This document shows, piece after piece, positions 33,029-44,054 of a stretch of DNA of 64,000 nt. Numbering within the stretch: position 1 is the first letter of the stretch; each line of letters opens with the position of its first letter. Source of the stretch: Limnanthes douglasii subsp. nivea (Eukaryota; Streptophyta; Magnoliopsida; Brassicales; Limnanthaceae); contig JAUPFV010000005.1 of NCBI GenBank assembly GCA_036936605.1, forward strand, positions 55,882,742 to 55,946,741, read 5' to 3'. The translations under genes were made by a program, and so were the position numbers. Under the pieces are notes generated by a model. The model was not told where the DNA came from and made no database searches. It was given only the letters and a program-made list of their open reading frames with translations.

Positions 33029-35533
33029 ATTCTCCATTGGATCATCAGTACTTTTGCCACGTAGTCTAAACGCAGCAACGTAACACTCTCTTGCCACCTT
33101 TTGATCACTTCGAACCACGCCGACTCGATCGTCGACCACATACTTCAAACATTGATGAAACGTAGAGACTATAGCATACATTTTAGCCAGCCACGACCTT
33201 CCAAAACTAGCGTTGTAGCTCGATGGACAATCCACCACCATAAAAAGTACTTGTACTTTCTTTTTGAAAGGCCCCCTTCCCAAAGAAATCTCACCTTCGA
33301 ACTCCCCTATCACATTTGCTGTTGCGCCAGTAAACCCAATGATAGTTCTCTCTGACCTTTCTATTCGAGGCGGAGTGGTTAATCTATCATATGTTGACTT
33401 GAAAAGCACATTAGCAGAGCTCCCGGTATCAATCAACACTCGTCGAATCTCCACTCCACACACTTCTGCTCCTATGACCACTGCATCTTCATGTGGCCCA
33501 GTAATTCCTCTCAAATCGTCCCCATCGAAAATTATAAAGGGGACATCCTTCTTGTTGCTTAGGTGTGCCGATGCTCCTCCCTCAATTTGACGCGTTAAAT
33601 TCACTATATGTCTCTTCCTCGAATTATTAGTGTTGTTAGTCATTGAATCTCCCCCAAATATTTTCAGTGACTCAAAGAAGGCACACAAATCTCGAACACT
33701 TCCCTGACACATCGGCTCATCTACTGACATCAACAATAATCGACTAGGGTCTGGGTCGACATATTCCGAAGCCACATCAAACTCATCACCTGCAGCATCT
33801 AAAATCATCAGTGCAGTTTCCTGCTTAGAATTAGGATTACCAACTTTATGAGTTACAGCTTTAGCATTCTTTTTGACATACTCCAGCAACTTTCCATTTT
33901 CTATCAGAATCTGCATCTCCTTCTTCAAAGCAATACAATCATTTGTATCATGCCCAATATCTTCATGATACCTGCAGAACTTGTTATTGCGTTCCTCTCT
34001 TGGCCTATTAATCGCTGGTGGCTTTCTGAAATTTACTGTTCCCCTAGTTTTCTCATATATCAAAGCCACACTTTCAGTCAAATCCGCATAATATTCTCGT
34101 CTTACCCACACATTCGATCTGGATCTGAACTGTTGTTGATTATTAGAATTGTGTTGATTATAACCCCCTTGGTACGAGCTCGAAGCTCCTCGGTTAGAAA
34201 CGTTTTGATTACCCCTCGGGCGCGATGAGTTATTGTTCGAAGTGTTCACTTGACTATTCCCTTTCTGAATAGTACTGCCTCCTCCTCGAACCCGCGTCGA
34301 CTCTTCGACCTTGATCTGATATTCAACCTGAGCCATGAGAGCTCCAAACGTTAATGCCCTACGCCTTGTAGTCTCATCTGCTAAATCTCCTGGCAACAAT
34401 CCTTTTCTAAACGCCGCCATAGCCACCGCCTTTTCATAATCATCTAGTCCAGCTTTTGTTGACACAAATATTTTGGTATAATCCTTTAAATTTTCTCCCA
34501 CAGCTTGCTTGCATTGTATTATTGTATCCCCATTAGCCCTCATTTCTTTGCTTCCCACAAACTGTCTTCGAAAAGCTGTGTAGAAGCCTCTAAAATTTGC
34601 AATTGACTCCTTAGGAATCTTGTTGTACCATTTTAGTGCAGTTCCCTTGAATGTCTGAGAGAATGCTCTACACACCAATTTATCGTCGTCTTCGAAATTA
34701 GTCATATAGTTTTTGAATTGTTCTATATGGTCATCGGGATCTTGAGTTCCATCAAACTTGTCAATTTTGGAAATGTCAAACCGCCTCGGAAGCGGCACAG
34801 ATCTAATCTCCCCGATCAATGGTGAGTCCCTCCAGTCGACCCCTTGAACATATTGGTCTTCGTTTCTCATCCCCACAGTAGCATATAAACTTGACTCACC
34901 TTCATATTTTCGAGGCGAATATTTTCGAGGCGAATATTTTCGAGGCGAATATTTTCGAGGCGAATATTTTCGAGGCGAATATTTTCGAGGCGAATATTTT
35001 CGAGGCGAATATTTCCGAGGCGAATATACTCACCTTTCCTTCCTTTGCATTCCTTCCTTATACGCCTTAGCTGACCGGAGTTCATGTCCTCCTCCTCCTG
35101 GCTGGCCTCGAGAATGTTCGTACCTCGGTGTTTCATCTGACTCTGAATTTTTGAAATCCTCTTCATCACTAGAGTCCACGTACTGTTGCTTCTGCAATTT
35201 TCCCTTTCTTTTTATTCCACTATACTCTTTTTTCCGTTCAAAATGTGCTTTACGCTGTTCATATTGAACGTCGTCGTCGTCATTTGACGGATCCGACTGA
35301 TCATCTTGATCGCCTCTTGCTATTTTAGACCTAAGTCTAGCGCCATTATTATTTTCCTTCTTTTTTACCAATTCATCAAGCTCTGCCACTTTCCTTATCA
35401 TCTAATTCATTTTACCTTCGAAATCAAATTGGTTTGATTGAGTTGGAATTGACTTACCTGCCTCTTGCAGATAAGATTTCAATGTTTCCATAGCCTTTTG
35501 AACAGATGGATTGTCACCTTCTTCTGAATTCAT
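33026..35533 (-). CDS. gag: gag-protease of element C (two nonsense codons)
   Basis: ATG at 35531-35533 begins a frame shared with pol. It is interrupted by TAG at 35402-35404 and TGA at 35030-35032, then open from 35029 to 33026. The N-terminal part is acidic and Lys-rich and leads into eight KYSPR-type pentapeptide repeats. The gag core (FDGTQDPDDHIEQFK, LKWYNKIP) begins near 34800. A knuckle-like CRYHEDIGHDTNDC (C-x2-H-x4-H-x4-C) lies near 33960. The retropepsin-like protease has VLIDTGSSAN near 33430. The two nonsense codons suggest C is not autonomous unless it starts downstream. Confidence 0.88.
34911..35030. repeat. 15-bp minisatellite inside gag of element C
   Basis: Eight units of CGAGGCGAATATTTT (one with TTTCC). 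On the minus strand in the gag frame they encode Lys-Tyr-Ser-Pro-Arg repeats. The unit length is a multiple of three, so copy-number changes keep the frame. Confidence 0.93.
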
Positions 35534-35655
35534 CTCCGATCAGCGAAAAACTAAACAAAATATTCCAGAAAACGAAAAGAAACTCGAACGAAAAGCTTCA
35601 GAAAACGAAAAAACTCGAGACTCGATTTTTGATCTGTCGATCAAGGTATCTTCGT

Positions 35656-35673
35656 CCCCTCTTTCTAGCGCCA
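35656..35673 (-). other. Primer binding site of element C
   Basis: The minus strand reads TGGCGCTAGAAAGAGGGG, two bases inside the 5' LTR. It differs from that of A (TGGCGCCGTCTG) after the first six bases, so the two elements may use different tRNA primers. Confidence 0.75.
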
Positions 35674-35676
35674 ATT

Positions 35677-35959
35677 TGGTAAGAATAAAAGTTGAATAGA
35701 GAACACAAGTATCCATAGAGAGAATTTTAGGTAGTGAAAGTAATATTTTGCTTCTGATTATTTCATCGGTGTAAACAACCTCCTCAGCCTCTTTAAATAG
35801 GCCTAGTAAGTTTGTTACAAGAGCGGTTACATAAAGGGATATTTACAGTTTAGTCCCTATATCTCTTATAAAGCTTAATTTTACTCTATATTAATAGAAC
35901 TTATTAATTAAGTCCTTATTAATTACATTTAGGTCCCTGAAGAATATATTTCCTTATCA
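35677..35959 (-). repeat. 5' LTR of element C
   Basis: 283 bp, one difference from 25459-25741. On the minus strand it has a TATA-like CTTTATAAG. It is followed by the AAGGG target duplication at 35960-35964. Confidence 0.95.
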
Positions 35960-36842
35960 AAGGGGAATTCTCTATAAGAAATCTTTCAGTAGACCTCTCC
36001 TACGTTGTTTAGGGTTTGAAGAATCCCAAGTCGTTCTATCCGAATTGCATGATGGGAAGGGCTCATCACATTGTGGGTACATGGCGCTAACCCGGAAAGT
36101 CTTATTAGCTGGATACTATTGGTCGTCCATAATGGAAGATTCTAAAGAAATGGTGAATAAATGTGATCCATGTTAAAGGTATGAGAATAAAATTTATGTG
36201 CCAGCAATACCTATGGAGTCTATTTCTGAGCTAGTACCTTTTTCCAGATGGGGGATGGACTTAGTTGGACCTCTACCTGTGGCATCCAGGGGGTGCATAA
36301 CCATTATAGTTGGTATTGACTACTTCTCAAAATAGATAGAGGCAGCTCCCTTGGCAGGGACCACATCAAAAGATGTCATTAAATTTATCTTATCCAATAT
36401 ATGCTGCAGATTTGGAGTCCTCCAAAATATTACCACAGATAATGGGCCACAGTTTGATAACAAAGATATGGAGAATTTCTGTGCCTCTAGAGGTATTCAA
36501 CATTGTTTTTCTTCTCATTTCCATCCACAAGCAAATGGCCAAGTTAAAGTTGCAAACATGACCATTTTGTCTAGATTAAAAAAGAAATTAAAAGGTGTTG
36601 CGGGAAAGTGGCCAAGCTATTTACAAGAATTATTGTGGGCCTACCGAACTACTCCTCGGGCTGTCCTTTTGCCTTGGTGTATGGAATCGATGCAATCACT
36701 CTCAAGAAATTGGCTCCGAATTGGGAAGGCCCTTATGAGGTCTATGAGAAAGTGAAACCTGAGACATATAGGCTTTAAGACAAAGAAGGAAGAGCATTGA
36801 AGCACTCATGGAATGTTGAGCATATCAGGTTATATTTAGAAT
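35960..36842 (+). pseudogene. Element B pol, integrase part
   Basis: Continuation of the gene interrupted at 13010/25458. It includes the zinc-binding region (ELHDGKGSSHCG, CDPC), a stop at about 36175, the core start GMDLVGPLP near 36255, a stop at about 36333, then ITTDNGPQFDNKDMENFC at 36430 and HPQANGQVKV, where the catalytic Glu is Lys. After AYRTTPRA near 36660 a deletion and frame changes lead to the C-terminal motif (WNVEHIRLY-like) near 36815. Inactive. Confidence 0.85.
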
Positions 36843-36889
36843 AAAGTTTTTATGTAAATATTTACTTGTTAAATACCAATGTAAATATT

Positions 36890-36943
36890 AGGGGGCATAC
36901 TCTTTCCTACCCTGGTGGCGCGGGGAGGTTTTAATGAGGTGTC
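36890..36943. other. Conserved post-pol block of element B
   Basis: GGGGGCATACTCTTTCCTAC, a GGCGCGGGGAGG part, then TTTTAATGAGGTGTC. It is the reverse complement of the block seen in A and C, as expected from B's opposite orientation. Confidence 0.6.
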
Positions 36944-37214
36944 CGGTTTTTTCTTCAATAATATATAATGTCTTCTTCAAAAATTTGGAGTGATTTTACT
37001 ATAATTCAACTCAAATATAAATTACTTGTTCAATACCTTAGATCTTTAGTAGATCGGATAAACCTGGTGGTTGGTCAGGACTATTAAATACATACCATTG
37101 GAGATATTAAACACTCTCACTTTAATACTTCTAAAATTATAGGGGCTACTTAAATATTAGCCATGGAAGATTTAAAGTAAAGTATTAAACAAAAAGAAAG
37201 TTGGATAAATTAAA

Positions 37215-37360
37215 CCTGTTCGGATTTAAACCGAACAGTGATACAAAATATGCCTTGGCCACCCAAGGACTTTGGTTGTTCGAAGGACCTATTCGGATTC
37301 AACCAAACAGTAATACAAAATGTGTCTTAGCCATCCAAGGACTTTAATTATTCACAAAAG
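37215..37360. repeat. Two 73-bp tandem units in element B
   Basis: Two imperfect copies beginning CCTGTTCGGATT and CCTATTCGGATT, each ending in CCAAGGACTTT. The position is equivalent to the arrays in A and C. Confidence 0.75.
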
Positions 37361-37385
37361 ACAAAAAATAATACATTATAAAACC

Positions 37386-40207
37386 TTAGGGATTGTTCCC
37401 TTTGGATTTTCCTTCACCATCACCATTTTTAGGACTTTTAAGTTCAGCACTTGAACTCCCACCTGTACCTTCTTCGTCATCAGTGGAATCAAATCCATTG
37501 GAGTAGTTGTGCTTGTCACCAGCTTCCATAGTATGAAATGGGATGTCCTCGTACTCCACATACTTCCATAAGGGACCAAAGGTCTTCTTAGGGAAGGTCT
37601 CATGGAACAACAACACCATGTCAGACTTGATCTCATCATCTTTTTTTTTAAAGAAGTCTATTACTCCATTGGCATAATCCTCAATACCCTCCTTGATAGC
37701 TTGCTCTTGCTGACTCTTCAGGGCCTCATTCTCCTTGGCCATCTCGGAAATAGTGCTTTCCAACTCATTCTTTTCGTTGGTTAGGGTCTGAATAGCACCA
37801 TCCTTAGTCTTCAACTCCTCCTTCAATGTTGCGAGGTTTTGTGAGAAGGAAGTATCTAAGTCAGAGTACTTAGTTTGGAGCTTAGTTTTGGATATTTCTG
37901 ATGCGACTAGCTTGGTTTCCAAATCCTATTTTTCCTTCTTCAATGCCTTTATACTTTGCTTAGCATTTAGGATACTGCTTGACAAAGATTGTTTGTCAGA
38001 AGTGAGAGAGTTGATAAGACTGGTCAGGATTTTCACCTGTCTCTCCAGATCAAGTACTGGCTGGATGTAACCGAGGAGGGCGTGGCTTAAGGCATCTTGC
38101 TCTCCAGATATGAAGAATGATTTTCCATTACAGGTCACCATGTTGGAGGAACTAGAAGGACGATAAGGACCTGCAAAATCATCATTCTCAAAATCATTAA
38201 AGTACAAACCAATATCTTGGAGGGCACTGAGGTCCACTTCACCGTTCCCTCCACCAGTAATTTCTCCGGACTGAAGGTCTGTTGGGATCTCCTCTAGCAG
38301 AGTAGGGTTGGCAGGAGCTGTGGGTGGTTGGATTTCTGAAAGGAGAAGGATTATTTCTTCCCCCAATGTGACCTTTTTCTTCTTGGCAGCCTTCTCATCG
38401 CTGCTAGCCCTGCGCTTCCTGTCCTTTTTGGAGGCTTTGTGGGTTCTTTGACCCTCTAGCTTCCCTTACTGTTTCGATCTCTACTGCTTTGAGCAGAGCC
38501 ACATCAATGCCTCCCTAGTTCCCCGAACCATTCCTTCTGTAGCCGTTTGAGCCAGCTCTGTTGTAGCCTTCCTCTTTTTGTTCTTCATCTTGCTGGAAGC
38601 CTTAGCCCTGGAAGGTAAGAACAGTTTCACATCTTTGGCTTCTGTCTTTCTTAGAACCACATCAGCAAGAGGAGGGGTAGTTAGCTCTTCCCATGAAATG
38701 TTCAACATGTGAGACCTCACAAATTTTCCCGGTGTGAAGTAATTGTGGAAGGCCTTCCCCTAATGTTCTGAGGCCCAAGCATTGAGCCTTGCACAAGTTT
38801 TTTTCTCTTCTTCCAAATGACTGGTGAACTCCTTCGGTAGAACTGAAGAGAAGTATCCAATTAGTCAAAATAAGAAAACTTATAGTTTTAGAAGTAAAAA
38901 GGAAGAAAGCAACTCATCAGTTCTTTTCCACCTACTGGTCAACAAGCTAGGGTTGGTGTTGGCTTTTATCTTTTTGTCATTTTCCCATGTTCCACTAACA
39001 AAAAGGAACTGTGTCCTCCAAGGTTTTTCGGTTTCTAGCAAGTTGTCCATAATCTTAAAATTATTTCCCATGTTGTAGTGGTAAAATGGAATCTGATGAT
39101 TCTTGCACAAGCTTGCTACAGCGGCAAACTGCTCCATCTGAAGAGGGATCTTTGACAACCTGGATGTCATGATGCATGCAAAGAGTGTGTACCAGGCGTT
39201 AGGGCTTAGCTGACTGGGACAGAGTTTCACCAAATGGAAGTACTTAACGATCCCTAGGTCTAGAGGGAATCAGAGTCCCCAGTTCAGCACTTCGGTGCAT
39301 ACTACCACGCAGTCCATGGGGGTCTCCAGAGTAATTGGTATCCTTACTTTTACAGATCTGGAATCCTCCAATTGGTCCGGATTTGTCCTAAATCGGCAGT
39401 ATGGGTGTAGGCATAGTTGATGTTTTGCAAAGCTAGCAAATATTTAAGACTGACATGTTTGAAACAAGGGCCTACCTTACCCTCAAGGCACTCCGGAAGC
39501 AAGTCCGAATGAGTCATGCAAATTTATACTTTACCTTTACCTTTCTTGTCAGAAGCGGCATCTCATGTATGACCTGATGCCTCGATCTCATAACGGGCCT
39601 CTTCGATGCTGTCTTTCATAATCTCTTCCATCACTGTGGAAGATTTTTCAGTTGTTTTTAAGGAAAGATGTTTATCTCCCTTAATCGAAAACTGTTCGAA
39701 TGGTTGAGCACTTGTTGCCTCTGATGGCCTAATGTCTGGTAGAGGTTGTGATCCGGAGGGCTTGGCATGCAGAATTTCTTTAGCTACCTCCGATCTGGAG
39801 GGTTTTGAAGTTGGTGGTGTGGACTGAGATTTGGTCTGGTGAGTTGTCCGACGAGGAGTTATCTTCTCTCGTGATTATTCTGTGTCAGAACCCATTGCTA
39901 TGAATGGTGAAGGTTTTTTGATGCTTGAAACAACCTTTTGCTTAGACACAAGTTGTTGGGATTCTTGTACGGAAGAACCAGAAGGAAGGGGTGAAAGGGT
40001 TGGTCTAAATGAGAGCTTTCTAGGTTTAGGGTTTTTTGAGGAAGATGACCCCTGATCGGCTTCCTGGTTTGGCTGATTGTTTTTCTCGCTTGGAGACACG
40101 GGGAGACCGGCGGTGATGCGGTTTTCTCTCTCTACCTTCCTTGCTCTCTCTAACTCTGATAAATTCAACCAGCCACCTTTAACTAAAGTGTTTCTCGCTG
40201 TGAACAT
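37386..40207 (-). pseudogene. Antisense extra ORF (aORF) of element B, broken
   Basis: It lies on the minus strand, convergent with B pol. A plausible ATG is at 40205-40207 (MFTARNTLVKGGWLN). A Ser/Pro-rich region ends in FIAMGSDTE with a stop at 39875, parallel to FLAMGDDAE in C. The conserved domain is best preserved at 38880-39240 (CPSQLSPNAWYTLFACIM). An acceptor (TTCTCTTCAG) near 38840 marks the intron site shared with C, followed by LPKEFTSHLEEEKK and FTPGKFVRSH. A coiled coil (37600-37920) and a Ser/Glu/Asp-rich tail end at 37386. Several stops and frameshifts. Confidence 0.7.
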
Positions 40208-40297
40208 ATAATCTCTCAAGAACAGTTTGAAGATGAAGATGTTAGTCTCTATGAGAAAGTTTTGAGTGTGAAAGACAATGGAATAGTAAAAAGAGAT

Positions 40298-40313
40298 ATA
40301 TATATATATATAT
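40298..40313 (-). promoter_or_regulatory. TATA-like run upstream of the element B aORF
   Basis: An alternating TA tract lies about 90 bp upstream of the aORF ATG on the minus strand. It matches the position of the TATA boxes in A and C, but a simple TA repeat is weak evidence. Confidence 0.35.
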
Positions 40314-40679
40314 AACAGTGAAAAGCAACATTTACCAAAGAGAAATTGAAAAGGGTTTTTTTTTTGCAATGATTAAGGGTTGCTCAAACGTGTGAAAAAT
40401 CAAAACCTAGGTAACTTTCTAGACCTAGTGGGTGTGACGATCTAGGATAAATAACGGCTGGTAGGTCAAACCAAATGCTGACACGTGTCCCACGATTCAA
40501 GACAAAAATCTTAGAATTCTGGGAAGAAAAATCAGTCCTGATAAAACTCGAACTGGATTGGTGTTGAAAATAAGCTTCTCAGTTTGGACAACGCAAGCAG
40601 ATCGGACGAAATTGATATTGACTTGGTAGATTTTTTAACCCTTCCAAAGATACTTTGCAAGACCTAAAAAAGGGGCTAC

Positions 40680-41086
40680 TGATGAGTTTAGATATTACAG
40701 TCACAACCTATTAGTTAAATACGGACATGGGGTAATTTGGACCATATCACTCCACTAAAAATCCGAACAAGACAAATGTGAACACCTTTTGAGTAAGCTA
40801 TTTGCTAATCTACTTAAAAGCTAATGGGTCCTTAAATTCGACCTGGTTTCACAACTTGACCTAGTAAGCCCATGGGTCATTAATTAAGAATATAAATACT
40901 CCAACCACTCTCATTAATGAGGGTGATCAACATTTAATACAAGCATACTGCTTAATTATCTACTACTCCTCACACTAAACACAAAATACCCCAAACTTAC
41001 TAAAACACTTTACAAAACTAAGCCCAACCCAAAATAAACCAAACCAATTCCAACGACCGATCTATAGGGTTTAATAGGACTCATCT
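40680..41086 (+). repeat. 3' LTR of element B
   Basis: A purine-rich AAAAAAGGGGCTAC precedes TGATGAG at 40680. The end is placed at CTCATCT near 41080-41086, the imperfect inverted repeat of the start. TATAAATAC at 40891-40899 lies in the sense strand. No second LTR survives for comparison, so the right boundary is provisional. Confidence 0.6.
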
Positions 41087-41613
41087 ATTGTTTTTATATC
41101 GTGGTAGCTAGATTTATGAGAAATCTTGACTTTAGATGGTTGTTATTATCATTTTAAAACCTAAAAGAGTGAGTATGGAAACCTACGTCAGTTTTGCAAT
41201 TTGTTTGATAAATGTGCGAAACCTTATATAAATTAGATGTGAAACGTGTAATATGGTTGAGTTGAAATAAATGAGAAATGACATATACAAAATGATAACA
41301 CAAAAATAAGTTTTGGAAACTTTAACATATTTTTTATATTTTGGATCTAATATATATTATTTCAGATTATGAATGCGGTCTATTGATCGCATACTAGACG
41401 TGTTAAGAAAAATAAATCGAGGAGAAATTTTTTTGTACTTGGACACAACTGGAACCGGTAAATTATACCAATCCTAGTCTGACCATGGGATCATCTCATG
41501 TTCAACTTCAAAATACAAGTTTTCCAAAATATCATATCTCAAATGGCTTGTCTCCAAAGATGGACCATATAACACTAAAGAAACCTGAAATTGGATCAGG
41601 ATCAATCACAAGT
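41087..41613. other. Unassigned AT-rich DNA right of element B
   Basis: No coding signal or repeat boundary recognised, apart from the possible end of B's LTR at its left edge. Confidence 0.4.
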
Positions 41614-41972
41614 CTTCTAACCTATCTGGAAATCTATGGAATTCTATAATCCCAAGGAAGTGTCCTATCATAACCTAGGGACTAATCAAAAACTACCTTT
41701 CTCTTGACTCCACCCTTCAGAAGAGACACATTACTCTTGTATCCAAATGCCAATTCTGCTCAAACATCGAATCTATAAACTATTTTTTTGTGAATGAAAC
41801 TTCTCATGGACAACTTGGTCTCATTTCTCTCATATATTCAAGATCAACACAAACAGACACATAACAATAGTTCGTATGCTGAGAAATTGGTTCTGGAAAT
41901 TTGGCAAAGACACTCATCTTTATTATATTCTACCCCATTTATTATGCTGGGTCATATTATAATAAAGGAACA
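41614..41972. repeat. Direct duplication within the LINE remnant, unit 1
   Basis: Unit 1 pairs with 42456-42812 at a spacing of about 842 bp. Both begin TCTTCTAACCTAT and contain GAAACTTCTCATGGA and CAAGATCAACACAA. The units differ at many positions, so the duplication is old. Confidence 0.8.
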
Positions 41973-43328
41973 AAACAAAAAGGGAATTGCCAAAAAAAAA
42001 TCCAAAACTACTCTGTGAAGTCGCCTTTTCCTGTTATTCAATATTTACAAAATTGCCACTAGGCAAAAAATCCAAAAAGTCCTTAAAGTTCATTTAATTA
42101 CGTTTTATGCAATTATTTACTTCATGAAGTTGCAAAATAGAAAATCTACCATAACCTAAAATTTTACTTCCTAAAACTCACTAAAATCATAAAATCTCAA
42201 AACTTAAACTAACGAAAACCCTTTTTTTCAACTTTGTAAAATTTAATAAAATGTTAACAAAACTTGTCGAAATGGTAACAAAACTTGTTTTTCTACAAAC
42301 CAACACGAACATTGACCATTCTATCTTTCTCTTTTTTTGAAAAAATGATTTTAAAAAGAAAATAAAAAAATGTCTGTTTCCGCCAGACGATGGCGTCCAG
42401 GTGGTGTTCTTCGTCATCATCCTGTCGAAGAAGATGATACTTTCCGTCGGGCAGCTCTTCTAACCTATTTGGAAAGCTATGGAATTCTATAACCCCGAAG
42501 AAGTGTCCTACCATAACCTGGAGACTAATAAAAAACTACCTCCTTATTGACTCTACCCAGAAGAGACACATTACTGTTGTATCCAAATGCTATTTTTCTC
42601 AAACATAGAATCTACTAACCACTTATTTGTAGAATGAAACTTCTCATGGATAATTTGGTCTCATTTCTCTCATATCTTCAAGATCAACACAAGCAGACAC
42701 ATGACAATAGTTCGTATGCTGTGAAATTGGTTCTGGAAATTTGGCAAAGACACTCATATCTACTATATTCTACCCCATTTAATATGTTGGGATATATTAC
42801 AAAAAAAGGAACAAAGCGAAAATCAAAGGTATTTTAACTCCTCCAGACACTACTATAAACTATATTATTAATATGTTGCAGGATATTAATCATGTTTCAC
42901 TCCTAAATAATAAGCATTGCGCTAATACATTTAATGCATCTTCTGAGTTGGGATGCCACGACCACATAAAAATCAACAATAAGCCATCTTATTATACTTG
43001 GATTCTCCCCTCTGAGAACAGAGTTAAAATGAACATTGACGAATCTTCGTTGGAAAATGAAAATGCTAATAGTGATATTCTTTTTAGAGATTTAAATGGC
43101 CTCATCATTACTGGTCTGAGCAATGTCTATGGAAAACTCCCTCTAATATTAGCTGAAGCGAATGCCTTGCTCGATGGTCTCCGCATCTGCAAAGAAGAAG
43201 GACTAGTCAACGTTGTCGGCTGTTTAGCTAAATGGACTTTGAAATTTACAATAAAAATAAAATTCAACTCTATTAATGCTCCTAATCACTTGAAAGCCAT
43301 TACCTTTCTGGAAAGTATTGGAATATGA
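41614..43328 (+). pseudogene. LINE (non-LTR retrotransposon) 3' remnant
   Basis: The translated segments RHITLVSKCQFCSNIES.N and a downstream RNase H-like stretch (43000-43200: MNIDESS, ILFRDLNGLIITG, LAEANALLDGLRICKEEG) match the order of the zinc-binding and RNase H regions at the 3' end of plant L1-type ORF2. The reading frames are broken and the reverse transcriptase core is missing. The zinc-region segment is present twice (41614-41972 and 42456-42812). Confidence 0.6.
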
Positions 43329-44054
43329 TACATAAAAAACAACAATTAACTATTCTTATCACTTACCTAACTATTCTTTAGCTTTCTGGATAGCAGCAGA
43401 ACACCATGGCAAGAAAAGATCAAGAATTTGTTTATATACTTGTTTTATCTTGCAGATGAATCATGTACCGAACACTTCAAACAATCGATAGGCCTTCACG
43501 GAAGATAAATGACCATTGTTTCTATTGTCTCCATCTGCATGGTTTTTTCTCAAGATCTTAAATAAAAACCCTTCATTGGAATCTCAAAGAGTACCTTTTG
43601 TAATCAATGCATCTTCTTCAAGTCTTTAACCAAGCAACTAAGATTTTCCCAGACATCGATTTCCATTTATGCACGAGAATAAAAGGAAAATTCAATCTGC
43701 AAGAAATTTAAATTCTCTATAATATTTAGCTCTCATCATCTCTTTATTCTGCCAAACCAACGGGCTGGACCTCTTTATCCAACCATTGGTCTTGTATTTG
43801 TATTAAAGTGTTAATAATAACAAACTTAATTAAAATTTTTTTAATGATTTTTATATAAAAAATCTAAATACTAACCATTTTTACATAATAAAAATAAACA
43901 AACTATTTAATACTCATTAACCGGTTTTCAAAAACATCGACTAACAAAATCCATATATTAAAAATGTACAATAAATTAGTTGGATAAGCTAAAAGTTAAG
44001 GTTGACTGGTTGGCACAGGTTTCGATATGCATGTGCTCGTGATTAGTGTCATTA
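43329..44054. other. Unassigned AT-rich DNA
   Basis: Nothing recognisable between the LINE remnant and the hAT target duplication. Confidence 0.4.

Larger units (their letters stand above)
25459..35959 (-). mobile_element. Complete Tat-type LTR retrotransposon C (10,501 bp)
   Basis: Both 283-bp LTRs (25459-25741 and 35677-35959) are present, start TGGTAAG, end CTTATCA, and differ at one base. AAGGG flanks both sides (25454-25458 and 35960-35964). Removing C rejoins the pol frame of B (VIRG-ILYKKSFSRPLLRC). On the minus strand it contains the primer site, gag-protease, UAG, RT-RNaseH-aRNaseH-integrase, a conserved block and 34-bp repeats, with the convergent antisense ORF on the plus strand. 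It is recent by LTR identity, though gag has two nonsense codons. Confidence 0.95.
35960..41086 (+). mobile_element. Right part of Tat element B (integrase, repeats, aORF, 3' LTR)
   Basis: B lies on the plus strand and is broken into 10713-13010 (duplicated at 23161-25458) and this segment by the insertion of C. Its gag, primer site and 5' LTR are missing beyond the junction with A at 10712/10713. It shares the architecture of A and C in mirror orientation. Confidence 0.85.

Noticed and set aside
34867..35169. ORF with Glu-Asn-Ile-Arg-Leu repeats
   Set aside because: It is an alternate frame of the 15-bp minisatellite. The gag frame, in register with the upstream and downstream gag segments, encodes KYSPR repeats instead.
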